Assembly (NCBI GenBank): GCA_037043235.1
Contig: JAWRVZ010000183.1
Coordinates: 868,001 to 932,000, forward strand
From: Rhodeus uyekii
Lineage: Eukaryota; Chordata; Actinopteri; Cypriniformes; Acheilognathidae
Direction: 5' to 3'
DNA: 64,000 bases
The stretch's first letter is position 1. Each line of letters starts with the position of its first letter. Below the pieces are notes generated by a model. That model did not search any database. It worked only from the letters and a program-made list of their open reading frames with translations, and had not been told where the DNA came from. Positions 11,150 through 21,591 of this stretch are shown here, piece by piece. Both the position numbers and the translations under genes were made by a program.

Positions 11150-11475
11150 TGATGGATAAATTCGGCCAGGCCTGTTTTATACAGGGATCAGCTTGATCCG
11201 CCGGAGAAGTCAAGATATATAGAGAAATTGAACTTTATTGACGGCGAAGATCCACTCGACAATTCGGTTACACAACAATGGACAAAGTCTTGTGAGAACA
11301 CTCTGCCCAGTGTATCACAGTACGATATTCTGTACTATTTGATGTTTAATCCCAGTGGTTACACCCAGGAGCAACTGAAATCCTTGAAAGGACTTGACGC
11401 TTACAATCAGTTTGTTTGTGGATGGGTATCAGACCGAAGAGCTGTTTTGTTTACCCTACATTTAGATGTATTTGT
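11150..11475 (+). pseudogene. Exon-like fragment of a SWIM/YqaJ-associated-type protein
   Basis: An open frame without a good ATG runs from after a TGA at 11150-11152. It carries a DILYYLMFNPSGYTQEQLKS segment followed by YNQFVCGWV. From memory this resembles an N-terminal region seen in large fish and invertebrate protein families that also contain SWIM zinc fingers or YqaJ nuclease domains. A possible donor (GGGTATCA) follows the CGW codons. No downstream exons were identified, so this is either a lone exon or a fragment. Confidence 0.45.
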
Positions 11476-11731
11476 TAATGGCTGGTAGTTGAATGTCAGA
11501 CATGTAAATATTACCAGAAATATTTCCTGACAAGTAAATTAATGAAACAAACAGCTGTTTATTAAAACAAATATGACATTCTGGTTCAGTTTTTTAGATT
11601 TCTATTTCGTAGTACTTCCCCCAAAAAAGCAACATCTTTCAACATACGAACACCTCTTTCTTTCTCTCACTCATCATCTCTCTCTCCATTTATTCACATT
11701 TTATTTTTATTTGAAATGAGTGGTTACTTAC

Positions 11732-11966
11732 TATTTACAAAATGGTCCGAGCAAACTCGAATGTTTGCCAGGTTCTTGCCCATAAAATCTTGGTTAAGTG
11801 CTGCCAACCACAATCGTCTTCGCTTGGCACTCAAGTTCTCGCACTCCTGGCCTTGGTTGTAAATAACGCCTGGAACACGATAATAATGTATTTCGGCACC
11901 TCTTTCATCCTCCGAACGATTGTGGCAACCTTCTACATTACAATAGTTTCCCTTCGCCTTCGGCAT
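11732..11966 (-). CDS. THAP zinc-finger domain exon (first exon of a THAP protein or transposase)
   Basis: The minus-strand frame begins at an ATG (11966-11964) and encodes a clear THAP domain. It has the CNVEGC pair, the IHYYRVP segment, an RRRLWLAAL helix with the conserved Trp, and CSDHF near the end, giving the C2CH ligands. The exon ends at a strong donor (AATA followed by GTAAGT), leaving phase 1. THAP domains bind DNA and occur in host regulators and in P-element and Kolobok transposases. No second exon was recognised further left, so whether the gene is complete is unknown. A (TA)n tract abuts the start codon, and a CRE-like site lies 140 bp upstream. Confidence 0.75.
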
Positions 11967-11968
11967 TG

Positions 11969-11970
<2 letters not shown>

Positions 11971-12022
<52 letters not shown>
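11971..12022. repeat. (TA)n microsatellite
   Basis: About 52 bp of uninterrupted AT dinucleotides lie directly 5' of the THAP exon start. Confidence 0.98.
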
Positions 12023-12025
<3 letters not shown>

Positions 12026-12106
12026 TTATATTGAAATATATGTTCCGCTCTGCTTGATCCTCATTGAGAATGCGTTGAACGAGTTCCGGGCCGATTTCCG
12101 GGTTGG

Positions 12107-12114
12107 TGACGTCA
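12107..12114. promoter_or_regulatory. Palindromic CRE-like site TGACGTCA
   Basis: A perfect cAMP-response-element palindrome lies about 140 bp upstream of the THAP exon start in a GC-richer segment, where a promoter would be expected. Its function is inferred from position only. Confidence 0.4.
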
Positions 12115-12514
12115 CCTGAAAAGGGTCTATTGAGGTTAAAAGGTGACTGTTAATTAATTTAATTAATTTGATAAATTTAATCATTTCTGTCAGCCCATTA
12201 ACATGTCCATTTTTGAGTCCTGTGTCCTGTGGTGTGACTGATCTAGTTTGAAGAAAAAAAAAAAAAAAAAAAAAAATTCATATTCAGGTTTAAAACAATG
12301 AACTTATTCAGTTAGTGTAATGTCCAAGCTCAGTCTTGTATAGCAATGACTCAAAATGGCTGCCAAAGTGAAAAAGTCCTGTGGTAATAAGTAAGTAATG
12401 ATGTCTATATTAAGTCAGATGTCTAGCTTGATTTCTGTCTGCTATGTTTGCAATATTAAACATAAATATAAATATATATCTGTCTCTATATATATATTTA
12501 ACAAATATTGTCAA

Positions 12515-12803
12515 TGTAACGCAGTTAAATGTTCAGGGAGGAAGGAGGCGGGAACCGGCAGACATTTAAAGACTTTAATAATCAAAATAAACCCAAATAC
12601 AAAACGAAAGTAATGGCGGCAGCCCCTCGCGGTCGACTGCCGCCCACACAAAACACAACATAAAGTCCCAGGCCTGGTCCTCTCTCGTTCTTCACTGTCG
12701 TGAGACGAGAGACCGATGGCTCGCAGGTGACGCTCATTCTCAATCACGCCACGGTTGTCTTGTGACGCTCTCACGGTCCCTCGACCCCGCCCTGCTCGCC
12801 ACA
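12515..12803 (-). mobile_element. Solo LTR with perfect 5-bp target duplication
   Basis: The 289-bp block starts TGTAACGC and ends GCCACA, with GTCAA repeated at 12510-12514 and 12804-12808. TG...CA ends with a 5-bp duplication and no internal region indicate recombination between LTRs. Minus orientation is suggested by a reverse-strand polyadenylation-like ATTAAAG near 12570. Its surroundings are TA-rich. Confidence 0.8.
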
Positions 12804-12990
12804 GTCAATATTATATATAATATACCTATATTATACATATATTAAACAAATATATATCGGTCTTTATTATACATAATATACCTATATTATACATAAATTA
12901 AACATAAATATATATCTGTCTTCATTTGTTTGTTGTATGTGTATGTTAACAGTCACTGATCATTGTTTTTAAAGTGATTAGGTTATCATG

Positions 12991-13380
12991 TGTCAGGGTT
13001 TTAGGAGAGCGAGGACTCAGTTTACAAAAAGGATGAACTTTATTAACAAAATCAAACATACCGTCCCAGGGGAAATTTTTTTTGAAACTAGACTAGGCAA
13101 GACAAGGCAAGGCAGGACATGAACCTGGAACGACATAGAATAACGACACGACTGACAGCTAGAAATGACAACGAAGCAACACAGGACAGCAAACATGAAC
13201 GAGGAAACCCTCGGCTCGCGTGCTCATGACAAGGACGAACACACGGGTCATGAATGTCCGAATCCCGACACAAACCGAAACCAGACAAGACCAGCCTCGG
13301 GATCAGACATCATAACCGCACATAAGACATTACACAGACAACCGTGCACACGGCTCAAATCCTCGAAGCCGTGCGCACAC
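12991..13380 (-). mobile_element. Probable LTR fragment
   Basis: The sequence starts TGTCAGGGTTTTAGGAGAGC and contains AACTTTATTAAC, a reverse-strand polyadenylation-like motif. A GACAAG/GGCAAG-rich stretch follows, as in other minus-oriented LTRs in this window. The right end and target duplication could not be found. Confidence 0.4.
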
Positions 13381-13399
13381 TATGTTTTTAGTTTAAATT

Positions 13400-15090
13400 C
13401 ATACACTAAGTAATAAGATTGTACTGATATGTTGCATTTTCATTAATGTTCAAATAGAGATGCAAATTAATGTATTTGTTACAAAAGTATTTAATAGATT
13501 TCACCATAAATGTTCATACAGTGTCTCATTTCGTCCTGTGGTGTGACGGGAAGTCCTGTGGTGTGACATCACTTCAAACACAATTAAATGACTTTTACTA
13601 TGTTAACTAGCTTAAATAATTATATGCATTTGAAAAATTGCATATTATAACTATATATAAAAAGAAATAAACATTTTCAAATATTTTTTTCTCATTTTAC
13701 ACAATATTTCCACTGGAGTGAGTGGTAAAAGATGGCACAAGCAACGAATATAATCAAAAAACAGCTGTGGAAAAAAAATATTTGCAGAATTTTAATGATA
13801 ATTCTTTAAGAATACTTGTTAAACTTAAACTTAAATACCTGATTTTTATTTGAAATTAATAATATTTAAATATTAGAATTTTATAGTAATGTCATGTCAC
13901 ACCGCAGGACATAATTTGCCTGCCGCTGTGAAAAAAGCTTAATAAATTACATAATGAGGAAAAAAATCTGCTAACCTCTAACAGTTTCAAAAACAACAGT
14001 ATTTGAACTTTACAAATGCATACAATTTTCAAGCAATTTAGAACTTTTTTTGAAAAAATGCGGTTTAACCCTTATTTGTCAACTGCCCATAAATGTATGT
14101 AGTGGATATAGAACTTAAAATTTCATGGATTAGGATACAAACCTTGTAGCTCCATTATATGTAAAGTTCTTGAAAAAACAAGGTGTATTGCTGTGACCTT
14201 CGACGGGTAATCTCCAGACAACTGAGAAATATAACCCCCATCAAAAACAAAAGCTAAATCTAAACACTATTTGAATTATTAATGATATTGGTAGAAACAC
14301 TACTGCAGTCTGGAGAGCAGAAATATCCATGAAACATAATTCTGCCTCCTTGACATAACAGAAGATGCTGTTGTTACTATATCATTCCAATTGAATTACA
14401 TATAAAAAGGATATTTGTATTTTGTAATATCTGTTACTATATACAGACTGTACTGTATATGACATGCTTAGTAACTCCATCTACTAGAATCTGTTCCTGC
14501 CTCCTTAAAAAGAAATGATACTTTAAGTTTGCAAGGGAAGGAAAATTAGCTATTTTTACCCTATTGACTGCTGCAATAAATAGCAATGCTCGTAAAAGCT
14601 ACTCCGAAGCTGCTGGAAGATTTCAAGGAGGATTGTGTCCAGGGCTTGACATTAACACCCTTATGTGGTGGGTTGATTTCAGCAGTGGCGTGTAGTGCAG
14701 TTACTCATACTAGTGATATTTGCAAGTTGACTTTTATATTTAAGCTATACATTTCAAACAATTATAGTTTAAAAAAAGGCATCTGAAATAATAAACTAAG
14801 CACTATGTAGTTTTGTCCAAAATTTCTATTTTTTTATGCATATTGATACTGAAATATCAGAATTTTCTCATTTTCCGCAGAATAGATCCAAGATACGATA
14901 TACCTTCTTGCTCTCTCTAATACTGCCGTTACAGGCCTTTGGGTTTGAGCGTATTGTGCATGATTTTACTCATTTTAACCAAACAAAAATAACATGGCAA
15001 AGTGTGCACCCACAAAGCCTCCTAGCACTACGTTGAGTTCTTATTTGTTGTTTATGTTATATGCAGTGCTTTCCTGTAACTCAAACACTA
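13400..15090. other. AT-rich stretch without a recognised gene
   Basis: Apart from the short repeated motif listed separately, I see only AT-rich DNA with homopolymer runs and short chance frames. Confidence 0.4.
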
Positions 15091-15092
15091 GT

Positions 15093-15375
15093 GCTGGTGT
15101 GCCTGTGCGATGCGGAGAAACGAGGAGCAGACGCGGAGATTCAAACAGAAAAACTTTAATCCAAACAAAACTAAAACAGTACTTCTTTGTGCAAACAGGG
15201 AACTGGGAATACATCCACACACGACAACGACACACGTAACGTTTACGGTTGACAAGGACACAAGGAAACATGACGTTATAAATGGGTAGGGATAACAAGA
15301 GACAGCTGACATTGGTTACAAGATGGCAACGCCAAGGTCATGGGTTTGATTCCCAGGGAAGAATGGAAACACAGA
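15093..15375. repeat. Probable minus-oriented LTR fragment with SINE-like tail
   Basis: The first 200 bases have the composition of the minus-oriented LTRs here, including GAGGAGCAGACGCGG and AAACTTTAATCC. Bases 15335-15360 then read TCATGGGTTTGATTCCCAGG, the B-box region of a tRNA-derived SINE also seen at 58020. Both pieces are partial. Confidence 0.35.
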
Positions 15376-15492
15376 ATTGCGGTCTTGGTGAGTATTCACA
15401 TAAACACAGTCAGTTAAATTAAGTGAATACTCATATGTAACAGTATAAATATTTGAAAATTAGTTTTATAAAAAAATTGTCTTCTGATTATA

Positions 15493-16086
15493 AGGGCCAG
15501 TCACACAGCCGATCGCGCATGAATTACTCACAAATCACGCATAGATTGGGTTTGTCCGTGCTTGTGCGTCGAGAAATTGACCAAAGTATTCCACGAACAC
15601 CCGACGCATGAATCACTGCCGGAGCGCGTCCAAACACGCACGCTTCGCGAACGTTCCACGAACAAGCACTTTCAGAATCCACATTGTCAGTGGAATGAAC
15701 GTGATACGTGCGCCGCGGTGCGTGGTTCATGAGTGATATGAAGGTGGGGCGTCAGTGGACGTGCGCGCTTTCGAACCAGTTACGACGCATAAGCACTGAC
15801 AGCCGACGCGTGTCCTGCGCATGTCACGCATACTCAACGCATAAACTACGCACGCCGACTCATAAATAACGCACACCGACGCACATCTGTGGGTCAGAAA
15901 TTTTTTGAACCGTTCAAAACTCAAAATCACGCACAAACCACCTTCGACGCACATCCACTTACAATCACTGACGGTCCTCGTTCGTTCCACCGTCGAATTA
16001 CGCATATGACGCACACGCCGCGCAGAAACGAAAATCTGTGCGTAATTCGTGCGTTCTTCATGCGTTTTCGCTGTGTGACTGGGCCT
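15493..16086. mobile_element. 594-bp CpG-rich DNA transposon (MITE)
   Basis: Ends are inverted: AGGGCCAGTCACACAGC on the left and GCTGTGTGACTGGGCCT on the right, with one mismatch. The flank triplet ATA occurs on both sides (15490-15492, 16087-16089). The interior is unusually CpG-rich, with many ACGCAT and GCGTGCG-type motifs in both orientations and no transposase. GGGCC termini recall Harbinger or ISL2EU-type elements, but the short duplication does not settle the superfamily. Confidence 0.75.
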
Positions 16087-16389
16087 ATAGTCATAATATA
16101 TATTTATTCTCCAAACTAGACAGTTTACAGTATTTCAATATGCAAGCACTATGAACAGTAGTGACAATTTTGGTTGGGCACAGATGATATAATGTTCATT
16201 TACAAGATTTAAATGTATTTGTATTTTTACTTGTACTTCCAGATTTTTCAATCCTTGATTCCTTACTTCTTGACAAATGGGAGTTAAAAAAAGTCTAAAA
16301 TTGTTGCAGAAGCAGACAGTTTCTATGATCTTGCAGCTTACCAGCCTGTTTGCATGTTCCCAGGACAACACAACTGTCAGGCTCTTCCC

Positions 16390-16990
16390 GGAGTGGGTGG
16401 GCTCTGGGACAGGCAATAGTTCTTAGTTCGATTTGGGGACAAGCAGGAGTTCAACATCCGGTTAGGGGGCCGGAAAGAGTTTGGGCCGGGTTTGGGCATT
16501 AGGGGGCGCTCAGGAAAGGGTTTAGGTATTAGGGGCCTCTCTGGTGGCACCCTTTGAATTTGCACGAGGAGGAAGACAGAAGAGTAACGCGCTCAGGAGC
16601 TGTTGCAGGCCGACAAACAGCGGGCGTTGGATCAGGCCGACAAGCAGCGAGCACTGGATCAGGCCGATGAGTAGTGGGTGATGTTTCAAGTTGACAAATA
16701 GCACTGGAGAGGTGGAAGAAGACGACGAGAAAGGTTGTGCTAATGCGTTGATCGGGGGTAGACGCTGTACAGACACCTTAGAACAGCTTCATGCCAATTG
16801 AGTCCTGTGGTGTCTGTGAGGTCTAAAAGATGGTTATAGTTTGCCCCGATCTAAAACAGAGATTTGATCGTCTCGTCGTCAAAAGGAGCAAAGGTTGCAA
16901 GATGACAAAAGTCTATGGCATAATTCTCAAATTCCACCTTCTATTGTGGAATTGAGGAGAACTGCTTTGCGTAATCCCTTTTTTCCAGCA
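16390..16990 (-). pseudogene. Degenerate gag-like segment of a non-autonomous retroelement
   Basis: Minus-strand reading of 16740-16870 gives GANYNH, DLTDTTGL and W-EAV-RCL--VYPRS. This matches the block at 9.2-9.4 kb residue for residue in its key positions. The following part (16380-16740) is repetitive, with GLIQ-type and PNR-type units. A stop precedes the GANY block and the frame is short, so it is not functional. Confidence 0.55.
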
Positions 16991-17110
16991 GCTCTTTAGC
17001 AGTCTTTGTTGGCCAATGACCAGGTCCATCGATCTGGCATGGAACACAGGAATGGACAAAAACTGAAGGAAACACAGAGTATATATATAAATATATATGT
17101 GTGTTTATAT

Positions 17111-17131
17111 ATATATATATATATATATATA
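17111..17131. repeat. (TA)n microsatellite
   Basis: A short AT dinucleotide run lies within a longer TA-rich stretch from 17080 to 17141. Confidence 0.8.
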
Positions 17132-17183
17132 AATATATATATGTCAGTCTTGGTCCTTAGTCTCAGCCTCAGATGTCACCACC

Positions 17184-17411
17184 ATGGATACTGCACAAGA
17201 CACACAAAATGGGAAACAATATGGGAGTTTTCAAGAGTCATCTGATTGTTTGAATCCTACAGGATTTCCAGGAGACATGTGTGATGTGTACTTTTACAGT
17301 CCACCTGGAAACAAAGCCATTGTAACACCAAACCCCCTAATTGAAGAAGTCGTCATGTTTACAACTTTGACAATTAATGTTTATCAGTACCAACCAAACA
17401 CTGGATTTTAA
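17184..17411 (+). CDS. Unassigned 75-codon ORF with strong start context
   Basis: The ATG has a CACCATGG context and opens a frame containing CDVYFYSPPGNK. That segment vaguely resembles the strand-loop of methyl-CpG-binding domains, but the residues that follow do not continue the match. It ends about 110 bp before the LTR element at 17527. A fragment of a captured exon or chance are both possible. Confidence 0.2.
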   Translation: MDTAQDTQNGKQYGSFQESSDCLNPTGFPGDMCDVYFYSPPGNKAIVTPNPLIEEVVMFTTLTINVYQYQPNTGF

Positions 17412-17692
17412 AAAGTATGTGAAGTTTACGGCACAGACTCTTTAAAAGATGTCCAAGAGTTTATCCAATAAGAGCATTATTAAACATTATTGAATCAATG
17501 ATTTATTTTTTTGCACAGGTCATCATTGTAACGGTGATGCAGGCGTGCGATGAGGAGAGACAAGGAGAACACGGAAGTAAAACGAAAACACTTTAATGAC
17601 AGAAAACAAAACGGCACACGGGGGTGCAAAACTCAGGAGTCGATCATCCACACACACTGACACAGGGGAATATTACATTAACAATAGACAAC

Positions 17693-20600
17693 TGGGGTCC
17701 AGGTCAGGAAGCAGACAAACTGGCTAAACCGACCGTCTGCTAGCTGTCTCACGTCACAGAGGTCAGATAAATTACAACACATAGAAACTCTTTCTCCTAG
17801 ATATCCTATAGAGACTGTGTCTGTTCCACGAATTAGCAAATACAAAAAACTCTCAAAACCGTTTAAGGGTAAAAATTTAATTGATTTACAAACAACTAAG
17901 AACGGTTATAACACAAATGAACAAATGATAAAGCTTGGGTTGCTGAATATACGATCCCTTTCCTCAAAAGCACTTATTGTAAATGATATAATTACAGATC
18001 ATAAACTAGATGTGCTGTGTTTGACAGAAACCTGGCTAAAACCAGACGATTACATTACTTTAAATGAGTCCACCCCTCAAGATTACTATTATAAACATGA
18101 GCCTCGTCTGAAAGGTAAAGGAGGAGGTGTTGCTGTAATTTATAGTAACACGATCAGTACTGCTCAAAGGTCTAATTTGAAATATAATTCTTTTGAAGGG
18201 ATGGTCCTTAATGTAAAATTATCTAGTGCAAGTAATAATTCCTGTTTAACTTTTGTGCTGGCTATTCTATACAGGCCGCCAGGGCACCATACAGACTTTA
18301 TCAAAGAATTTGCTGATTTTCTCTCAGAACTAGTAATGTCTGCAGATAAAGTCATAATTGTCGGTGATTTTAATATCCATGTAGATAATGAAAAAGACGC
18401 ATTGGGATTGGCATTTAGAGACATCTTAAACTCTATTGGAGTTACACAACATGTATCAGGACCCACTCATTCTCATAATCATACTTTAGATCTAATATTG
18501 TCGCATGGGATCAATGTTGATACTGTTCAAATTCTACAGCAGAGCGATGACATCTCAGATCATTACTTAGCTGCGTGTAGACTACCTTTAGCCAAAGTCG
18601 AAAAACTAACTCCCTGTTATAAATATAGTAGAACTATCACTCCTAACACAAAAGATAGCTTTATAAATAATCTTCCTGATCAGTTTGATCTACTTAACAT
18701 CCCAGATAGCCTAGAAGAACTTGATGTTGCAACAGAAACTATTAACTCTCTCTTTTCCAGCACTTTAGACACTGTTGCTCCGTTGCGCTTAAAGAAGATT
18801 AAAGAAAATAGTCCAACACCGTGGTACAACGAGCACACCCGGGCCCTCAAGAGAGCAGCCAGAAAAATGGAGCGGAGCTGGAAAAAAACTAAGCTAGAGG
18901 TTTTTCGCATTTCATGGAAAGACAGCTCTATTGCATTCAGAAAAGCCTTAAAATCAGCTAGATCTGCTTACTTTTCCACCCTCTTAGAAGAAAACAAATA
19001 CAACCCTAGGTATTTATTTGAGACAGTGACTAAATTAACAAGAAATAAAGCCTCAACCCCAGATGCTTTAAAACAGCACAGCAGTAATGACTTCATGGAC
19101 TTCTTTACTTGCAAAATTCATAATATTAGAGAGAAAATTATAACCATGCAACCGTCTACTACAATATCACAAAATACAGTAAATTTTAGTGTCCCCGAAG
19201 AAAAATTCCACTCCTTCATTGCTATTGGGGAGGAAGAATTGTCTAAACTCGTTAAATCATCAAAATCAACAACATGTATGCTAGACCCAATACCAACTAA
19301 GCTACTGAAAGAGTTGCTTCCAGAGATCATAGATCCTCTCCTTAATATTATTAATTCATCTTTGTCATTAGGATACGTACCAAAAACCTTTAAGCTGGCC
19401 GTAATTAAACCGCTTATTAAAAAACCACAACTTGATCCTACAGAATTAGTTAATTACAGGCCGATATCGAATCTACCTTTTTTGTCAAAGATTCTAGAAA
19501 AGGCAATATCTTCACAACTATGTTCCTTTCTAGAAAGAAACAGCATCTACGAGGATTTCCAGTCAGGATTTAGACCATATCATAGTACTGAGACTGCTCT
19601 CATTAGAGTTACAAATGATTTGCTCTTATCATCCGATCGTGGTTGTATCTCTCTGTTAGTGTTACTGGACCTTAGTGCTGCATTTGATACAATTGACCAC
19701 AAAATCCTTCTGAATAGACTTGAAAATTATGTTGGCATTAGTGGAGTTGCATTAGCCTGGTTCAAATCATACTTATCTGACCGTTATCAGTTTGTAGCAG
19801 TAAATGAGGAGATGTCATATCGGTCACAAGTTCAGTATGGAGTTCCTCAAGGTTCAGTGTTAGGACCATTGCTTTTCACCCTGTACATGCTTCCTTTGGG
19901 TGCAGTTATTAGGAAGCATGGCATTAGCTTTCATTGTTACGCTGATGATACTCAGCTCTATATTTCTTCTCATCCGGATGAAACAAACAAATTCACTAAA
20001 TTAACAGAATGCATAACCGATATAAAAAATTGGATGACTAATAACTTTCTACTGCTTAATTCTGAAAAAACAGAGATTCTAATTATTAGACCAAAAAGTT
20101 CAGCGCGTAATAATCTAGACTACCGCCTAACACTCAATGGCTGTTCTGTCAAGTCTTCGTCGTCAGTTAGAAACCTGGGTGTGCTCTTTGATACCAATCT
20201 TTCATTTGAAAGCCATGTTTCTAGCATCTGTAAAACGGCATTCTTCCATCTTAAAAATATATCTAAATTACGACATATGCTCTCTAAGACAAATGCGGAA
20301 AAGTTAGTTCATGCGTTCATGAGTTCAAGGCTAGATTATTGTAATGCTCTACTAGGTGGTTGCCCTGCACGCTTAATAAACAAATTCCAGCTGGTCCAAA
20401 ATGCAGCAGCTCGAGTTCTTACTAGAACCAGGAAATATGAGCATATTAGCCCAGTTCTGTCAAACCTGCACTGGCTTCCTATTAATCACCGAATACATTT
20501 TAAAATCTTGCTAATTACTTACAAAGCATTAAATGGTTTAGCTCCCCAGTACTTGAGCGATCTCTTAACACATTATAGTCCTTCACGTCTATTGCGATCC

Positions 20601-21448
20601 CAAAATACTGACCAGCTTATAATACCTAGAATATCAAAGTCAACTGCTGGCGGTCGATCCTTTTCCTATTTAGCTCCTAAACTCTGGAACAGTCTTCCTA
20701 ATACAGTTCGGGAAGCAGACACACTCTGTCAGTTTAAATCTAGACTAAAAACACATCTTTTCAACCTGGCATACACATAACACATTATACATACATTTTA
20801 ATCCAAATAATGTAAAATGATTGTTAGGCTGCATAATTTAGATAAGCCGGAACCGAGAACATTCCCATAACACCTGATGTACTCGATACATCAGAAGAAG
20901 AATGGCATCTACGCTGATATTGTTCTCTGTTTATTCCGAGGTTACCGTGGTCAGCCGGATCCGGGCCGTATCCAGATCAGATGAAGGACCTGGACACGAG
21001 CACAGCACTACCCTGAAGTGTCTGCGGAGACCGTGACTCTACTAGACCCTCCCCTGTGACGATCATGAACCCATCTCCAACCGGACCAAATTGGACTTCA
21101 TATTGGACTTGAATTGTTGTCAATATAATAATCATGTACTGTTTGGCTTTGGCCAGAGGAGAACTGGTCCCCCGACTGAGCCTGGTTTCTCCCAAGGTTT
21201 TTCTCCATTCTATTCTTCATTCGTTACGTCACCTGCCGGAGTTTTTTTCCTTGCCGCTGTCGCCTATGGCTTGCTCAGTTGGGGAAACTTAACACTTAAA
21301 ATTCATCAATTGTATTGATTCGCCTGCTCTTTTGAGGCTTCTGTTCAGCCAAACAAACTTTGTTTATATTGTTTTTCCTGTAAAGCTGCTTTGAAACAAT
21401 CTACATTGTAAAAAGCGCTATATAAATAAAGGTGACTTGACTTGACTT
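17693..21448 (+). mobile_element. 5'-truncated L2/CR1-type LINE
   Basis: The insertion sits inside an LTR and is flanked by GACAAC at 17687-17692 and 21449-21454. It holds one long ORF, a 3' UTR and a tail of TGACT-type tandem units after AATAAA (about 21425-21448), as in teleost L2-group elements. The open frame continues left of its first ATG to the junction, so the copy lost its 5' part on insertion. The same 3' UTR occurs reversed at 50809-51434. Confidence 0.88.
17817..20780 (+). CDS. LINE ORF2: endonuclease-reverse transcriptase, frame intact
   Basis: The frame is open for about 1000 codons; the frame begins at a GTG codon, is open further upstream to the element junction, and the first in-frame ATG lies about 36 codons in. 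The N-terminal part is an apurinic-like endonuclease with LGLLNIRSL, CLTETWL, a GDFNIHVD strand and the closing SDHYL. The middle is a reverse transcriptase with YRPISNLPFLSKILEK, LLDLSAAFDTIDH, GVPQGSVLGPLLF and the YADDTQLY active site. The C-terminal part has SSRLDYCNALL and NLHWLPINHRI, typical of the L2/CR1 group. No internal stop or frameshift is present, which is notable for a 5'-truncated copy and implies recent insertion. It is a mobile-element protein, not a host gene. Confidence 0.9.
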   Translation: MSVPRISKYKKLSKPFKGKNLIDLQTTKNGYNTNEQMIKLGLLNIRSLSSKALIVNDIITDHKLDVLCLTETWLKPDDYITLNESTPQDYYYKHEPRLKGKGGGVAVIYSNTISTAQRSNLKYNSFEGMVLNVKLSSASNNSCLTFVLAILYRPPGHHTDFIKEFADFLSELVMSADKVIIVGDFNIHVDNEKDALGLAFRDILNSIGVTQHVSGPTHSHNHTLDLILSHGINVDTVQILQQSDDISDHYLAACRLPLAKVEKLTPCYKYSRTITPNTKDSFINNLPDQFDLLNIPDSLEELDVATETINSLFSSTLDTVAPLRLKKIKENSPTPWYNEHTRALKRAARKMERSWKKTKLEVFRISWKDSSIAFRKALKSARSAYFSTLLEENKYNPRYLFETVTKLTRNKASTPDALKQHSSNDFMDFFTCKIHNIREKIITMQPSTTISQNTVNFSVPEEKFHSFIAIGEEELSKLVKSSKSTTCMLDPIPTKLLKELLPEIIDPLLNIINSSLSLGYVPKTFKLAVIKPLIKKPQLDPTELVNYRPISNLPFLSKILEKAISSQLCSFLERNSIYEDFQSGFRPYHSTETALIRVTNDLLLSSDRGCISLLVLLDLSAAFDTIDHKILLNRLENYVGISGVALAWFKSYLSDRYQFVAVNEEMSYRSQVQYGVPQGSVLGPLLFTLYMLPLGAVIRKHGISFHCYADDTQLYISSHPDETNKFTKLTECITDIKNWMTNNFLLLNSEKTEILIIRPKSSARNNLDYRLTLNGCSVKSSSSVRNLGVLFDTNLSFESHVSSICKTAFFHLKNISKLRHMLSKTNAEKLVHAFMSSRLDYCNALLGGCPARLINKFQLVQNAAARVLTRTRKYEHISPVLSNLHWLPINHRIHFKILLITYKALNGLAPQYLSDLLTHYSPSRLLRSQNTDQLIIPRISKSTAGGRSFSYLAPKLWNSLPNTVREADTLCQFKSRLKTHLFNLAYT

Positions 21449-21591
21449 GACAACGACTAAGGGGAGCATGAGACATTAAATAGACAAGATAACACAAAAC
21501 ACCTGAACTGTAAACAAGGGGAATTGGCTGACGTCACAGAGGACGGGAACACAGAAGGGACACACAGGAGAAACGTGATATGATTGTTACA

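Larger units (their letters stand above)
12224..13910. repeat. Dispersed 15-bp motif cluster GTCCTGTGGTGTGAC
   Basis: Exact copies occur at 12224-12238, 13533-13547 and 13553-13567. An inverted copy with one change is at 13896-13910, and a truncated copy (GTCCTGTGGT) starts at 12376. The flanks of the copies do not match each other, so this is a repeated short motif and not one duplicated block. It contains TGTGGT, the RUNX core. Confidence 0.6.

Noticed and set aside
11719..11731. Reading through the THAP exon to the in-frame stop
   Set aside because: A consensus GTAAGT donor lies directly before the stop and suits the usual THAP exon end.
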